DNA of 9,257 nt from Alphaproteobacteria bacterium (GTDB lineage: Bacteria > Pseudomonadota > Alphaproteobacteria > Micropepsales > Micropepsaceae), in contig DMER01000237.1 in the NCBI GenBank assembly GCA_003451645.1, forward strand, positions 12,773 to 22,029, written 5' to 3'. The translations under genes were made by a program, and so were the position numbers. Under the pieces are notes generated by a model, which was not told the DNA's origin, did no database searches, and saw only the letters and a program-made list of their open reading frames with translations. This document shows positions 1 through 6,710 of this stretch, in pieces (the stretch's first letter is position 1; every line of letters starts with the position of its first letter).

Positions 1-30
1 ATTCCGCTCATCGAGGTGCGCTTGCCATGA
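1..30 (+). CDS. C-terminal end of an upstream gene, probably the DUF2460 / RcGTA gp12-like distal tail protein (partial)
   Basis: Frame 1 reads IPLIEVRLP and then a TGA stop at 28-30, which overlaps the ATG of the next gene at 27-29 as ATGA. In RcGTA-type clusters the gene before gp13 is gp12 (DUF2460), a distal tail protein, and as I recall such proteins end in a short strand of this I-P-x-[IV]-E-[IV] kind. Identification rests on nine residues plus gene order, so the presence of an upstream coding end is fairly sure and its identity is inference. The gene begins outside the window. Confidence 0.7.
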   Translation: MPLIEVRLP

Positions 31-905
31 GAACCTTGCCAGCGGGCATGCAAACGCATTTGGACAGTGGTGCAACGACACTCTGTCATTGCTGGAAGCT
101 GACAGGGGCCGACACCACTGTGCTGGGCTTCACGGATCACGACCGTGCACTGAGCTTTGATGGGGTGACCTTTACCGCCGAGAGCGGGTTTGCTTCCACA
201 GCGATTGAGCAAGGATTGGGATTGAAGGTCAGCAATCAAGACGTCTCCGGAGCATTGGCCTCACCCAACATCACGCACACGGACATTGCCGCTGGGCGCT
301 ATGATGGTGCGACGGTTGAGATCTGGCGGGTCAATTGGCAGGACGTTGCGCAGCGCGTGCTGCTGTTCAGGGGCGAATTGGGCGAGATTACCCGCACGCC
401 ACTCGCCTTCCGCGCCGAATTGCGGGGCCGCGGCGCTCGCCTGAATCAGCCCGTGGGGCGGGTCTATCAATTCGCCTGCGATGCCGATCTGGGCGATGCA
501 CGGTGCACGGTTGATTTAAACAGTGTGGCCTTCTCAGCGGCGGCCACGGTGACGGCGGTTGCAAGCGCGCAGAGTTTCACGGCGAGCGGTCTTGCGGCCT
601 TTGCCTCCGGGTGGTTCGCCTACGGACGGTTGACCTGGACCAGCGGTGCCAATGCCGGCCTTTCGCAAATCGTCAAAGAGTTTGCCGCGGCCACTGTGAC
701 CTTGTGGGAGCCGATGCCGCTCGCGATCGCTGCGGGTGATGCCTTTACGATCATGGCCGGATGCGACAAGCGCTTCGAGACCTGCAAGGTCAAATTCGCC
801 AACGCGTTAAACTTTCGCGGCTCTCCCTTGATGCCCGGCAATGATTGGGTGGTCTCAAGCCCGCGCCAGGGCGATAACAATGATGGCGGCAAGCTCACCC
901 CATGA
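27..905 (+). CDS. DUF2163 / phage BR0599 family protein, RcGTA gp13-like baseplate hub
   Basis: Predicted baseplate hub protein of a GTA or siphovirus-like tail, 292 aa, close to the length I recall for RcGTA gp13. The N-terminal half carries the family pattern CWKLTGADTTVLGFTDHDRA (residues 22-41) and then DGVTF; the C-terminal half ends in KFANALNFRGSP-x-MPGNDWV, typical of the BR0599 C-terminal domain. Four cysteines form two pairs, C151-x8-C160 and C246-x6-C253. This spacing matches what I recall for the iron-sulfur ligands of phage lambda tail-tip protein gpL, so an Fe-S cluster is likely (inference). The ATG at 27 overlaps the preceding stop and has GAGG at 13-16. The stop at 903-905 overlaps the next ATG, so gp13 and gp14 are probably translationally coupled. 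No signal peptide or membrane segment is seen, as expected for a virion protein assembled in the cytoplasm. Confidence 0.93.
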   Translation: MRTLPAGMQTHLDSGATTLCHCWKLTGADTTVLGFTDHDRALSFDGVTFTAESGFASTAIEQGLGLKVSNQDVSGALASPNITHTDIAAGRYDGATVEIWRVNWQDVAQRVLLFRGELGEITRTPLAFRAELRGRGARLNQPVGRVYQFACDADLGDARCTVDLNSVAFSAAATVTAVASAQSFTASGLAAFASGWFAYGRLTWTSGANAGLSQIVKEFAAATVTLWEPMPLAIAAGDAFTIMAGCDKRFETCKVKFANALNFRGSPLMPGNDWVVSSPRQGDNNDGGKLTP

Positions 906-1330
906 CCCGCGGGGAGATCGTCGCGGCGGCGCGGGGCTGGATCGGCACGCCGTATCAGCACCAGGCGAGCGTAAAAGGCGCGGGCTGCGATTGCTTAGGT
1001 CTCGTACGAGGGGTGTGGCGCGAGCTGATTGGTCCGGAGCCGGAGCAAGTGCAAGCCTATGGCGCATTGTGGCGCCTGGCGGGCGAGGGCGAGACTTTGG
1101 CCACGGGTGCGGCGCGTCACATGATTGCGATTGAGGCGGCGCAGGCCGCAGAAGGCGATGTCCTGATCTTTCGTATGTACGAGCATGCCGAGGCGCGCCA
1201 CATGGCGATCCTGAGCGGGCCGCAACATATGATCCATGCCTATAGCGGCATGCATGTAGTAGAATCGGCCCTGAGCCCATGGTGGCGGCGGCGCGTCGCC
1301 TTTGCTTTTGCATTTCCCGGCGTGAGGTAA
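902..1330 (+). CDS. NlpC/P60 family cell-wall peptidase, RcGTA gp14-like
   Basis: Predicted tail-associated peptidoglycan peptidase, 142 aa. NlpC/P60 enzymes are papain-like cysteine peptidases that cut stem-peptide bonds; in GTAs the gp14 enzyme sits at the baseplate and is thought to help the tail breach the recipient wall. The catalytic set is complete: Cys31 in DCLGLV (residues 30-35), His100 in RHMAIL after the GDVLIF strand (85-90), and His112 in MIHAY as the third polar residue. The N-terminus (ARGWIGTPY) and the end (SPWWRRRVAFAFAFP) match the usual GTA gp14 form. The start overlaps the gp13 stop as ATGA and no Shine-Dalgarno lies in front, so translation probably depends on ribosomes finishing gp13. 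There is no signal peptide, which fits a virion protein and argues against an ordinary secreted cell-wall enzyme. Confidence 0.93.
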   Translation: MTRGEIVAAARGWIGTPYQHQASVKGAGCDCLGLVRGVWRELIGPEPEQVQAYGALWRLAGEGETLATGAARHMIAIEAAQAAEGDVLIFRMYEHAEARHMAILSGPQHMIHAYSGMHVVESALSPWWRRRVAFAFAFPGVR

Positions 1331-1333
1331 GCG

Positions 1334-4300
1334 ATGGCGACGCTGCTATTGGGGACGGTGGGTGCCGCCATCGGCGGTGCCTTGCTGCCGTCCGGATTAT
1401 CCGTGCTCGGCGCAACCGTGACCGGTGCCGCCATTGGCGGCGCGATCGGTTCGCTCGCCGGGTCCTATGCCGATGCGCAATTGTTCGGACGACGGACGAG
1501 TGTGAGCGGACCCAGGTTGTCCGATCTGCAAGTTCAAACATCAAGCGAGGGCGCGCCGATCCCCAGAGTGTGGGGCCGCGCGAGGCTGGCCGGGCAGATC
1601 ATTTGGGCCGCAAAGTTCAAGGAAACGCAAAGCACGCAGGAGGCGGGCAAAGGCACCTCAACCACCACCGTGACGAGCTATAGCTATACCGCCAGTTTCG
1701 CCGTGGGGCTGTGCGACGGCGAGATCACGCGGATCGGCCGCATCTGGGCGGACGGACGGCCATTGGACCGCAACGGTCTGACTATTCGCATTTATCGCGG
1801 TACGGAGGATCAGCTCCCGGACAGTCTCATTGAGGCGGTGGAAGGCACCGGTAATGTGCCTGCCTATCGCGGTCTTGCCTATTTAGTGTTTGAGAACCTG
1901 CCGCTCGAAACCTTTGGCAACCGCGTGCCGCAATTGCAATTCGAGGTCATCCGCCGGGCAAAGAATGCCAGCCTGGAAACCAAGATCAAGGCAGTGAACA
2001 TCATTCCAGGTTCGGGCGAATTTGCCTATGCGACGACAATAGTGCGCCGCCAATTGGGTCCTGGCGCCACGCTGCCTGAGAACATGAACAATGCTCTGGG
2101 CGTGCCGGACATCACCGAGTCGCTGGATCAATTGGATTTGGACCTGCCCAATTGCGGGGCGGCGCTACTGACGGTGTCATGGTTCGGGAATGATCTGCGC
2201 TGTGGTGTTTGTGAAATCCGGCCCGGCGTTGAGAATACGGTCAAGGTGACCGAGCCTGTGAGCTGGAGCGCAGGCGGCGCCACGCGCGCCACAGCGCATG
2301 TTATCTCGGCGGGAGCGTCCGGGCCCAATTTCGGCGGTACGCCCTCAGATCAAAGCATTGTCGAGGTAATCCAGGCGCTGAAGGCCCGGGGGCTGCAGGT
2401 CTTGATCTATCCCTTCATTCTGATGGATGTGCCTACGGGGAATGGCCGGCCCAATCCCTATAATCCGCTGGCGGAGCAAAGCGCCTTTCCCTGGCGCGGC
2501 CGTATCACCTGTCACCCAGCAGCAGGTATGGCGGGCACTGTAGACAAGACGGCCGCGGCAACGGCGCAAGTGGCGGCCTTTTTTGGGACGGCCGAACCCG
2601 CACACTTCTCAGTGAGCGGAACAACGGTCAGCTATAGCGGCCCGTCGGAGTGGTCATTCCGGCGGTTTATCCTGCATTTGGCGTCCCTGTGTGTGGCCGC
2701 CGGTGGCGTCGATGGCTTTGTAATTGGGTCGGAATTGCGCGGCCTGACCAGTATTCGCGATAGTGCCACGACCTTCCCCGCTGTGACGGCCATGAAGGCG
2801 CTTGCCGCCGATGTGCGCGCTGTTCTGGGAGTGGGCCCAAAGATCACCTATGCGGCGGATTGGACAGAGTACTTCGGTTATCAGCCAGCGGATGGATCGG
2901 GAGATGTCTTCTTTCATCTCGATCCTCTGTGGGCGGACAGCAATATCGACGCAGTTGGGATTGATTACTATGCACCGCTAAGCGATTGGCGCGAGGGCAG
3001 CACGCATCTGGACGCGGTGGCAGGCCATGCGAACACTTATAGTCAGACCTACCTGAAGACCAATATTGAGAGCGGTGAGAACCATAGCTGGTACTACGCC
3101 TCGGGCACGGACCGCGTCGCACAGACGCGCACGACGATTACTGATGGCGCCTATGGCGAGCCCTGGGTTTTCCGCGCCAAGGACCTGCGCAATTGGTGGC
3201 TAAACGCGCATTATAACCGCCCGGGCGGTGTGCGAAGCCTTACGCCCACGGCCTGGACCGCGCAAAGCAAACCGTTCTGGCTGACCGAATTGGGCTGCCC
3301 CGCGGTCGATAAGGGCGCCAATCAGCCCAACGTTTTCTATGACCCGAAATCTTCCGAGAGCGCGCTTCCCTTTTTCTCCAGCGGGCGGCGCGATGATGTG
3401 ATTCAGCGGCAGTACATTCAGGCGATGCTGGATTACTGGGACCCCGTCGCGGGCAATAATCCCGTGTCCGGAGTATACGGTGGGCGGATGATCGACATGG
3501 CGCGGGTCTTCGTCTGGGCCTGGGATGCGCGGCCATACCCGGAGTTTCCGTCGCGAGCTGAGATTTGGTCCGATAGCGGAAATTGGGAGAGAGGGCACTG
3601 GATCAATGGGCGGATGGGCCTGGTGCCCGTTGGCGACGCGGCGAGCGAGCTGTGCGCGCAAGCGGGCATTACGGATGCGGATACCGCGGAGGTCAGTGAG
3701 ACACTGACAGGCTTTGTGGTGAATGACACCGCCCCGCCGCGTGCGGCGCTGGAGGCACTGGGCAGTGCCTATCACCTCGATCTTTTCGAGAGTGCAGGAA
3801 CTATCCGCATACGGCCGAAGGGCAGACCGCCGGTGTCGACGATTGCTGAGAGCGACCTGGCGCTGAGTGAGGGAGACGCGGAGCGCTTTGAGGTGACCAG
3901 GGCGCAGGAAACCGACCTGCCGCCTGCGGTGCGTGTTGCCTATAGCGATGCCTGGGCGAACTATCGCGCAGGGCTGGCGGAGGCGCGGCGGCCCGCGGCC
4001 AGTGGCCAGCGCATTGCGAGGTTGAACCTCGATCTGGTCCTGGAAAGTGCGCAAGCGCAAGGCATCGCCGATCGCCTCCTCGCGCAAGCCTGGGCGTCGC
4101 GCGAGACCGTACGCTTTGCCTTGGCACCATCGAAGTTAGCTCTTGAGCCGGGTGACACTCTGTCCTGGGCGGTGTCAAGCCCCAGCCATATGCTGACGGT
4201 CACCGATCTGACGGACGCGGGCGCCCGGGAGATTGAGGCGCAACGGATCGAGCCGTCCATCCTGCTGCCAGCCAGCAATGCGAACCGGACGCGGAATGAC

Positions 4301-5260
4301 CGGGTGCCCTTGGTGATTGGTCCGCCCACAGTGCAATATCTTGATCTTCCTCTGCTGGCGGGCACGGAAAGTCCGCATGCAGCGCATGCGGCGGCCTTTG
4401 CCTCGCCATGGCCCGGGCGCATCGATGTACATGAGTATTTTGGTCTGGGCTCGCAAGTGCTAGTGAGCCTGACCGCACCCGCCATCATGGGCGAGACGAC
4501 CACCGCGTTCTATGCAGGGCCGGAGGGGCGGTGGGATGACGGCAATGCCGTGTGGGTGAAACTCTATAGCGGGACCTTGTCGTCGCGCAGCTCCGGCGAG
4601 GTGCTCAATGGGGCGAATGCGGCCGCGATCCGCAACGCAGATGGGCGCTGGGAAGTGTTCCAATTCCGCACGGCCGAATTGACCGCGCCGCTCACCTACA
4701 AGCTGTCTGGCTTGTTGCGCGGGCAGGCAGGCACCGAGGCGGAGATGCGCAATCCAGTCGCGGCTGGAGCCATCTTTGTGCTGATGAATAGCGCCGTGCG
4801 GCAGCTGGTGGTCAGTCCGGACAACCGAAACAGGGACATGATCTTGCGCGCTGGGCCCGGCAATATCCCGCTCAATGACGCGCGCTATGTGCAAGAGACG
4901 GCGCGCTTTGAAGGGCTGGGGCTGAGGCCCTTGAGCCCCGTACACATTGCGGGGCGCAGAGATGGGGGGAGTGGCGATGTCACCATCACGTGGGTGCGGC
5001 GCACACGGATTGGCGGCGATGTGTGGGACGGGGGCGACGTCCCGCTGAACGAGCCGGAAGAGGCCTATCAGATCGAGATCCTGAATGGCGGCGCGATCAT
5101 CCGAACACTGACGAGTACGGGCCCGCAAGCCCTTTATACAGCGGCAATGCAGATCACCGATTGGGGCAGCAGCAGCGTGTCGCCAATCACGGTGAGCATC
5201 GCTCAAACCTCCGGCGCCTTTGGCGTTGGGCAACGTAGGACAGCAACGCTTTATGTCTAA
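1334..5260 (+). CDS. Baseplate megatron protein with glycoside-hydrolase TIM-barrel-like domain, RcGTA gp15-like
   Basis: Large tail-tip protein of 1308 aa, near the roughly 1300 aa of RcGTA gp15, the megatron or host-specificity protein that closes the baseplate and contacts the recipient. In order: a Gly/Ala-rich hydrophobic N-terminus (about 1-45); a tail region from LSDLQVQTS with PRVWGRARLAGQIIWAAKF; a GTA TIM-barrel-like domain (about 430-730) with IGSELRGLT (464-472), GIDYYAPLSDW, the hallmark LTELGCPAVDKG (650-661) and FVWAWDARPYPEFP; a phage-tail_3-like region (about 790-960); and a C-terminal Rcc01698-like part with LSGLLRGQAGTE (about 1123-1134). Glu467 and Glu652 are the natural candidates for a retaining-hydrolase acid pair, but activity is unproven for this family. 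GAGG at 1324-1327 lies 6 nt before the ATG, which is 3 nt after the gp14 stop. The hydrophobic N-terminus is a normal feature of the family and is not a cleavable signal. Confidence 0.95.
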   Translation: MATLLLGTVGAAIGGALLPSGLSVLGATVTGAAIGGAIGSLAGSYADAQLFGRRTSVSGPRLSDLQVQTSSEGAPIPRVWGRARLAGQIIWAAKFKETQSTQEAGKGTSTTTVTSYSYTASFAVGLCDGEITRIGRIWADGRPLDRNGLTIRIYRGTEDQLPDSLIEAVEGTGNVPAYRGLAYLVFENLPLETFGNRVPQLQFEVIRRAKNASLETKIKAVNIIPGSGEFAYATTIVRRQLGPGATLPENMNNALGVPDITESLDQLDLDLPNCGAALLTVSWFGNDLRCGVCEIRPGVENTVKVTEPVSWSAGGATRATAHVISAGASGPNFGGTPSDQSIVEVIQALKARGLQVLIYPFILMDVPTGNGRPNPYNPLAEQSAFPWRGRITCHPAAGMAGTVDKTAAATAQVAAFFGTAEPAHFSVSGTTVSYSGPSEWSFRRFILHLASLCVAAGGVDGFVIGSELRGLTSIRDSATTFPAVTAMKALAADVRAVLGVGPKITYAADWTEYFGYQPADGSGDVFFHLDPLWADSNIDAVGIDYYAPLSDWREGSTHLDAVAGHANTYSQTYLKTNIESGENHSWYYASGTDRVAQTRTTITDGAYGEPWVFRAKDLRNWWLNAHYNRPGGVRSLTPTAWTAQSKPFWLTELGCPAVDKGANQPNVFYDPKSSESALPFFSSGRRDDVIQRQYIQAMLDYWDPVAGNNPVSGVYGGRMIDMARVFVWAWDARPYPEFPSRAEIWSDSGNWERGHWINGRMGLVPVGDAASELCAQAGITDADTAEVSETLTGFVVNDTAPPRAALEALGSAYHLDLFESAGTIRIRPKGRPPVSTIAESDLALSEGDAERFEVTRAQETDLPPAVRVAYSDAWANYRAGLAEARRPAASGQRIARLNLDLVLESAQAQGIADRLLAQAWASRETVRFALAPSKLALEPGDTLSWAVSSPSHMLTVTDLTDAGAREIEAQRIEPSILLPASNANRTRNDRVPLVIGPPTVQYLDLPLLAGTESPHAAHAAAFASPWPGRIDVHEYFGLGSQVLVSLTAPAIMGETTTAFYAGPEGRWDDGNAVWVKLYSGTLSSRSSGEVLNGANAAAIRNADGRWEVFQFRTAELTAPLTYKLSGLLRGQAGTEAEMRNPVAAGAIFVLMNSAVRQLVVSPDNRNRDMILRAGPGNIPLNDARYVQETARFEGLGLRPLSPVHIAGRRDGGSGDVTITWVRRTRIGGDVWDGGDVPLNEPEEAYQIEILNGGAIIRTLTSTGPQALYTAAMQITDWGSSSVSPITVSIAQTSGAFGVGQRRTATLYV

Positions 5261-5783
5261 TTCGACGAACCTGCAAATGCCGCTGCTGGCGGCGGCGCAA
5301 GCGCAGAAACATGTGACGGTGAACAGCGCTCTGCAGAAGCTCGATCTGTTGGTGCAGCTGGGCGTGCAGAGCCGCACGCTGGCCGCACCCCCGGTGAACC
5401 CCACCGATGGCAGCCGGTATATTGTCGCCGCCGCACCTACTGGCGCCTGGGCCGGGCAGGCAGGCAAAGTGGCGGCTTGGCAGGATGGTGTCTGGACCTT
5501 CCTCACACCCCGCGCAGGGTGGACCGCCTGGGTCGAGGGCGAGAACCGGCTGGTCTTCCACGATGGCGCGAACTGGATCGAAAGCGCAGGCAATCTGACC
5601 CTTGCAACACTTACGGCTGCGAAGGTTACGGCTGGCAGCGGCGCCTATGTCGTGCTTGACACCGTGAAGGCGTCGGCCGGCGACCCAGCGAGCCCGCAAG
5701 AGGGCATGCTGGTCATCAACACCACGGACAATGCGGTGCGCCTCTATGCCGATGGCGGGTGGCGCACACTGGCGTCCTGGTAA
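5253..5783 (+). CDS. DUF2793 domain protein, putative tail or head fibre component
   Basis: A 176 aa protein with the DUF2793 hallmark close to its start: a short strand, then AQAQKHVTVNSALQKLD and LVQLGVQSR, followed by a beta-rich section (GSRYIVA, GKVAAWQDGVWTFLTP, GWTAWVEGENRLVFHDG, NWI). The C-terminal segment GMLVINTTDNAVRLYADGGW resembles repeats common in phage fibre proteins. DUF2793 genes often follow gp15 in alphaproteobacterial GTA and prophage clusters, so a fibre or receptor-contact role is likely but inferred. I chose ATG 5253 because homologues begin just before the QAQKH helix; AGGA at 5237-5240 lies 12 nt upstream, a little far. A TTG at 5220 would add 11 residues and extend the overlap with gp15, and is less likely. 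The chosen start overlaps the gp15 end by 8 nt, so the two are probably coupled. Confidence 0.9.
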   Translation: MSNSTNLQMPLLAAAQAQKHVTVNSALQKLDLLVQLGVQSRTLAAPPVNPTDGSRYIVAAAPTGAWAGQAGKVAAWQDGVWTFLTPRAGWTAWVEGENRLVFHDGANWIESAGNLTLATLTAAKVTAGSGAYVVLDTVKASAGDPASPQEGMLVINTTDNAVRLYADGGWRTLASW

Positions 5784-5810
5784 CGACGCGTTTCTTCAAC
5801 CCCACCTGAT

Positions 5811-5815
5811 AGGAG
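5811..5815 (+). promoter_or_regulatory. Strong ribosome binding site AGGAG for the small membrane protein gene
   Basis: AGGAG lies 6 nt before GTG 5822 and 9 nt before ATG 5825. It supports either start and shows independent initiation of the small-gene block after the 41-nt gap that follows DUF2793. Confidence 0.75.
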
Positions 5816-5824
5816 TCCTTCGTG

Positions 5825-6049
5825 ATGGAGACGATCCTCGATTCCCTGCATACGTTCTTTGATAGCTTCCCGGCTTGGCTCAACGCGATCTTTGCGGTCA
5901 TCAGCGCGGCTAGTGCCATCACCGCGCTTACTGCAACGCCCAAGGACGATCAGATTGTGGGTAAGCTGCACCGCTTGCTGCAAGTGATTGCGCTGAACAT
6001 TGGTTATGCGCGGCGCAATGAACAAACGCCGCCTGAGCAAAAGCCGTGA
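5825..6049 (+). CDS. Small single-helix membrane protein, holin-like candidate
   Basis: A 74 aa protein (75 aa if it starts at the adjacent GTG 5822). A hydrophobic segment, roughly WLNAIFAVISAASAITAL (about residues 18-36), is followed by TPKDDQIVGKLHRLLQVIALNIGYARR. Small proteins with this layout, one helix followed by a T-P-x-D-D motif and an ALNIG helix, occur next to tail or lysis genes in alphaproteobacterial prophages and GTA-like clusters as I recall. Size, one membrane helix and position in front of spanin-like genes suggest a holin or holin accessory role, but this is inference and no holin domain can be assigned by eye. Its stop overlaps the next start as GTGA (6046-6049), so the two are coupled. 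ATG is preferred over GTG 5822, but both are well placed behind AGGAG. Confidence 0.7.
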   Translation: METILDSLHTFFDSFPAWLNAIFAVISAASAITALTATPKDDQIVGKLHRLLQVIALNIGYARRNEQTPPEQKP

Positions 6050-6261
6050 GCGGCTGGCTGCAGGCCCTGCTTGCAGCTGCGGGACAGTGGCTGGAGCGGG
6101 TATTGACCGCAGCACTCGCCTATGCGGCTGGGCGTTGGGCACAACGGGCGGTGGGGTTGGATGAGCAAACCAAGGTGCAAGATGAGCAAGCACGGATTGC
6201 CGCTGATGGGCCTCGCACTCGCGATGAGCTTGTGCGCCGGGTGCGCGACGAGGGGCTCTGA
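6046..6261 (+). CDS. Small membrane-anchored protein, possible inner-membrane spanin (Rz-like)
   Basis: A 71 aa protein starting with GTG that overlaps the previous stop (GTGA, 6046-6049). Residues about 4-30 form a hydrophobic or amphipathic segment (WLQALLAAAG, LTAALAYAAG). From about residue 38 to the end the chain is hydrophilic and helical, with EQTKVQDEQARIAAD and TRDELVRRVRDEGL. A short N-terminal anchor with a charged helical tail, followed by an out-of-frame overlapping lipoprotein gene, is the layout of phage Rz/Rz1 spanin pairs. The tail is much shorter than that of classical Rz, so the role is tentative. It may simply be a conserved small phage protein of unknown role. The reading frame is supported by coupling on one side and overlap on the other. 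Confidence 0.65.
   Translation: MSGWLQALLAAAGQWLERVLTAALAYAAGRWAQRAVGLDEQTKVQDEQARIAADGPRTRDELVRRVRDEGL
6172..6175 (+). promoter_or_regulatory. Ribosome binding site AAGG that decides the lipoprotein start
   Basis: AAGG ends 6 nt before ATG 6182. The alternative in-frame ATG at 6161 has only a G/T-rich stretch in front and would place extra residues ahead of the lysine that begins the signal peptide, so 6182 is preferred. Confidence 0.5.
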
Positions 6262-6439
6262 GAGCGGGCGGTTTCTGTGCCCGCCTTTGCGGACCTACTC
6301 TGCCGCGTTCAATGAGAAACTGGCGGCGGAGTTGGCTGCCGCGCCGGAAGGTTCACCCTTGGTTGAGGCGATCACTGACTATTTCGTGCTCAGGCGACAG
6401 GTCGCAGCATGCAGGACGGGCACCGAGTCCAAAAAGTAG
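6182..6439 (+). CDS. Putative lipoprotein, Rz1-like outer-membrane spanin candidate, nested start
   Basis: An 85 aa protein with a lipoprotein-type signal: MSKHGLPLMGLALAMSLCAG and then Cys21. Cys21 is the likely lipidated residue, with G at -1, A at -2, L at -4 and an unusual C at -3. The mature part of about 65 aa contains FLCPPLRTYSAAF, an AAELAAAPEGS helix and a conserved-looking end (DYFVLRRQVAACR) with two further cysteines. Short lipoproteins of the CPPL...LRxQVxACR type are familiar near the lysis genes of alphaproteobacterial phages. The first 80 nt (6182-6261) lie within the preceding gene in another frame, the hallmark of overlapping spanin pairs. Starts at 6161 or 6122 are possible but lack a good ribosome site and would spoil the signal peptide. 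An outer-membrane, lysis-linked function is inference. Confidence 0.72.
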   Translation: MSKHGLPLMGLALAMSLCAGCATRGSESGRFLCPPLRTYSAAFNEKLAAELAAAPEGSPLVEAITDYFVLRRQVAACRTGTESKK

Positions 6440-6560
6440 GCAAACGGGGATGGCGCAGTTACCGGTATAGAAATCCGTCACAGGATCCGCCTATCAAGAG
6501 TTGAAACTTGCCAACACAGTTAAGGCAATTTGCAGCGAGCCGCCGAAAATCCGCAATCTG

Positions 6561-6583
6561 TAGTACTTGCAAAAAAAGTACTA
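6561..6583. repeat. Perfect 8-bp inverted repeat TAGTACTT / AAGTACTA
   Basis: The left arm is 6561-6568 and the right arm 6576-6583, with a 7-nt spacer of GCAAAAA. Perfect symmetry over 16 arm positions in a non-coding, AT-richer stretch fits an operator for a dimeric regulator, or a weak hairpin. No T run follows on the + strand, so a rho-independent terminator in that direction is unlikely. On the - strand the spacer reads as T-rich but lies inside the loop. Confidence 0.6.
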
Positions 6584-6584
6584 G

Positions 6585-6594
6585 CGTCGCGACG
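6585..6594. repeat. Perfect 10-nt palindrome CGTCGCGACG
   Basis: It is self-complementary without a spacer and starts 2 nt after the 8-bp inverted repeat ends. It could be a second protein-binding site, or chance in GC-rich DNA; the adjacency to other dyads makes it worth recording. Confidence 0.45.
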
Positions 6595-6604
6595 GATTGT
6601 TCTT

Positions 6605-6636
6605 GCGAAGTGATTCGCGTTTGATTATTCGATCAA
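6605..6636. repeat. Two adjacent short inverted repeats
   Basis: GCGAA (6605-6609) pairs with TTCGC (6614-6618) around GTGA. TTGAT (6621-6625) pairs with ATCAA (6632-6636) around TATTCG. Each is only 5 bp, so alone each would be unremarkable; they continue the run of symmetry that starts at 6561. A GANTC site, the CcrM-type methylation motif of many Alphaproteobacteria, occurs at 6612-6616. Confidence 0.4.
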
Positions 6637-6706
6637 TGCATTCCCGGTGAGGTATCAGGCGTTCGGTGCGCAAGCTGCGCGTGGGGACGCTTGAGATTTT
6701 TGGTGT

Positions 6707-6710
6707 GGAG
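6707..6710 (+). promoter_or_regulatory. Ribosome binding site GGAG that decides the start at 6717
   Basis: GGAG ends 6 nt before ATG 6717, ideal spacing. The upstream in-frame GTG at 6666 lies in a hairpin-forming segment without a comparable site, so the shorter product is preferred. Confidence 0.65.

Noticed and set aside
855..1544. 229-codon antisense ORF under gp14 and the start of gp15
   Set aside because: Arg/Ser/His-rich translation with no domain, opposite two genes with clear family motifs; a frame shadow.
5220..5252. TTG start for the DUF2793 gene giving 187 aa
   Set aside because: The added residues overlap the gp15 end and do not match the family start; ATG 5253 is more usual.
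3200..5593. Long antisense ORFs on the - strand (up to 377 codons) under gp15 and DUF2793
   Set aside because: They mirror a GC-rich coding strand, show Arg/Pro/Ala-rich composition without recognisable domains, and lie fully under well-supported family members.
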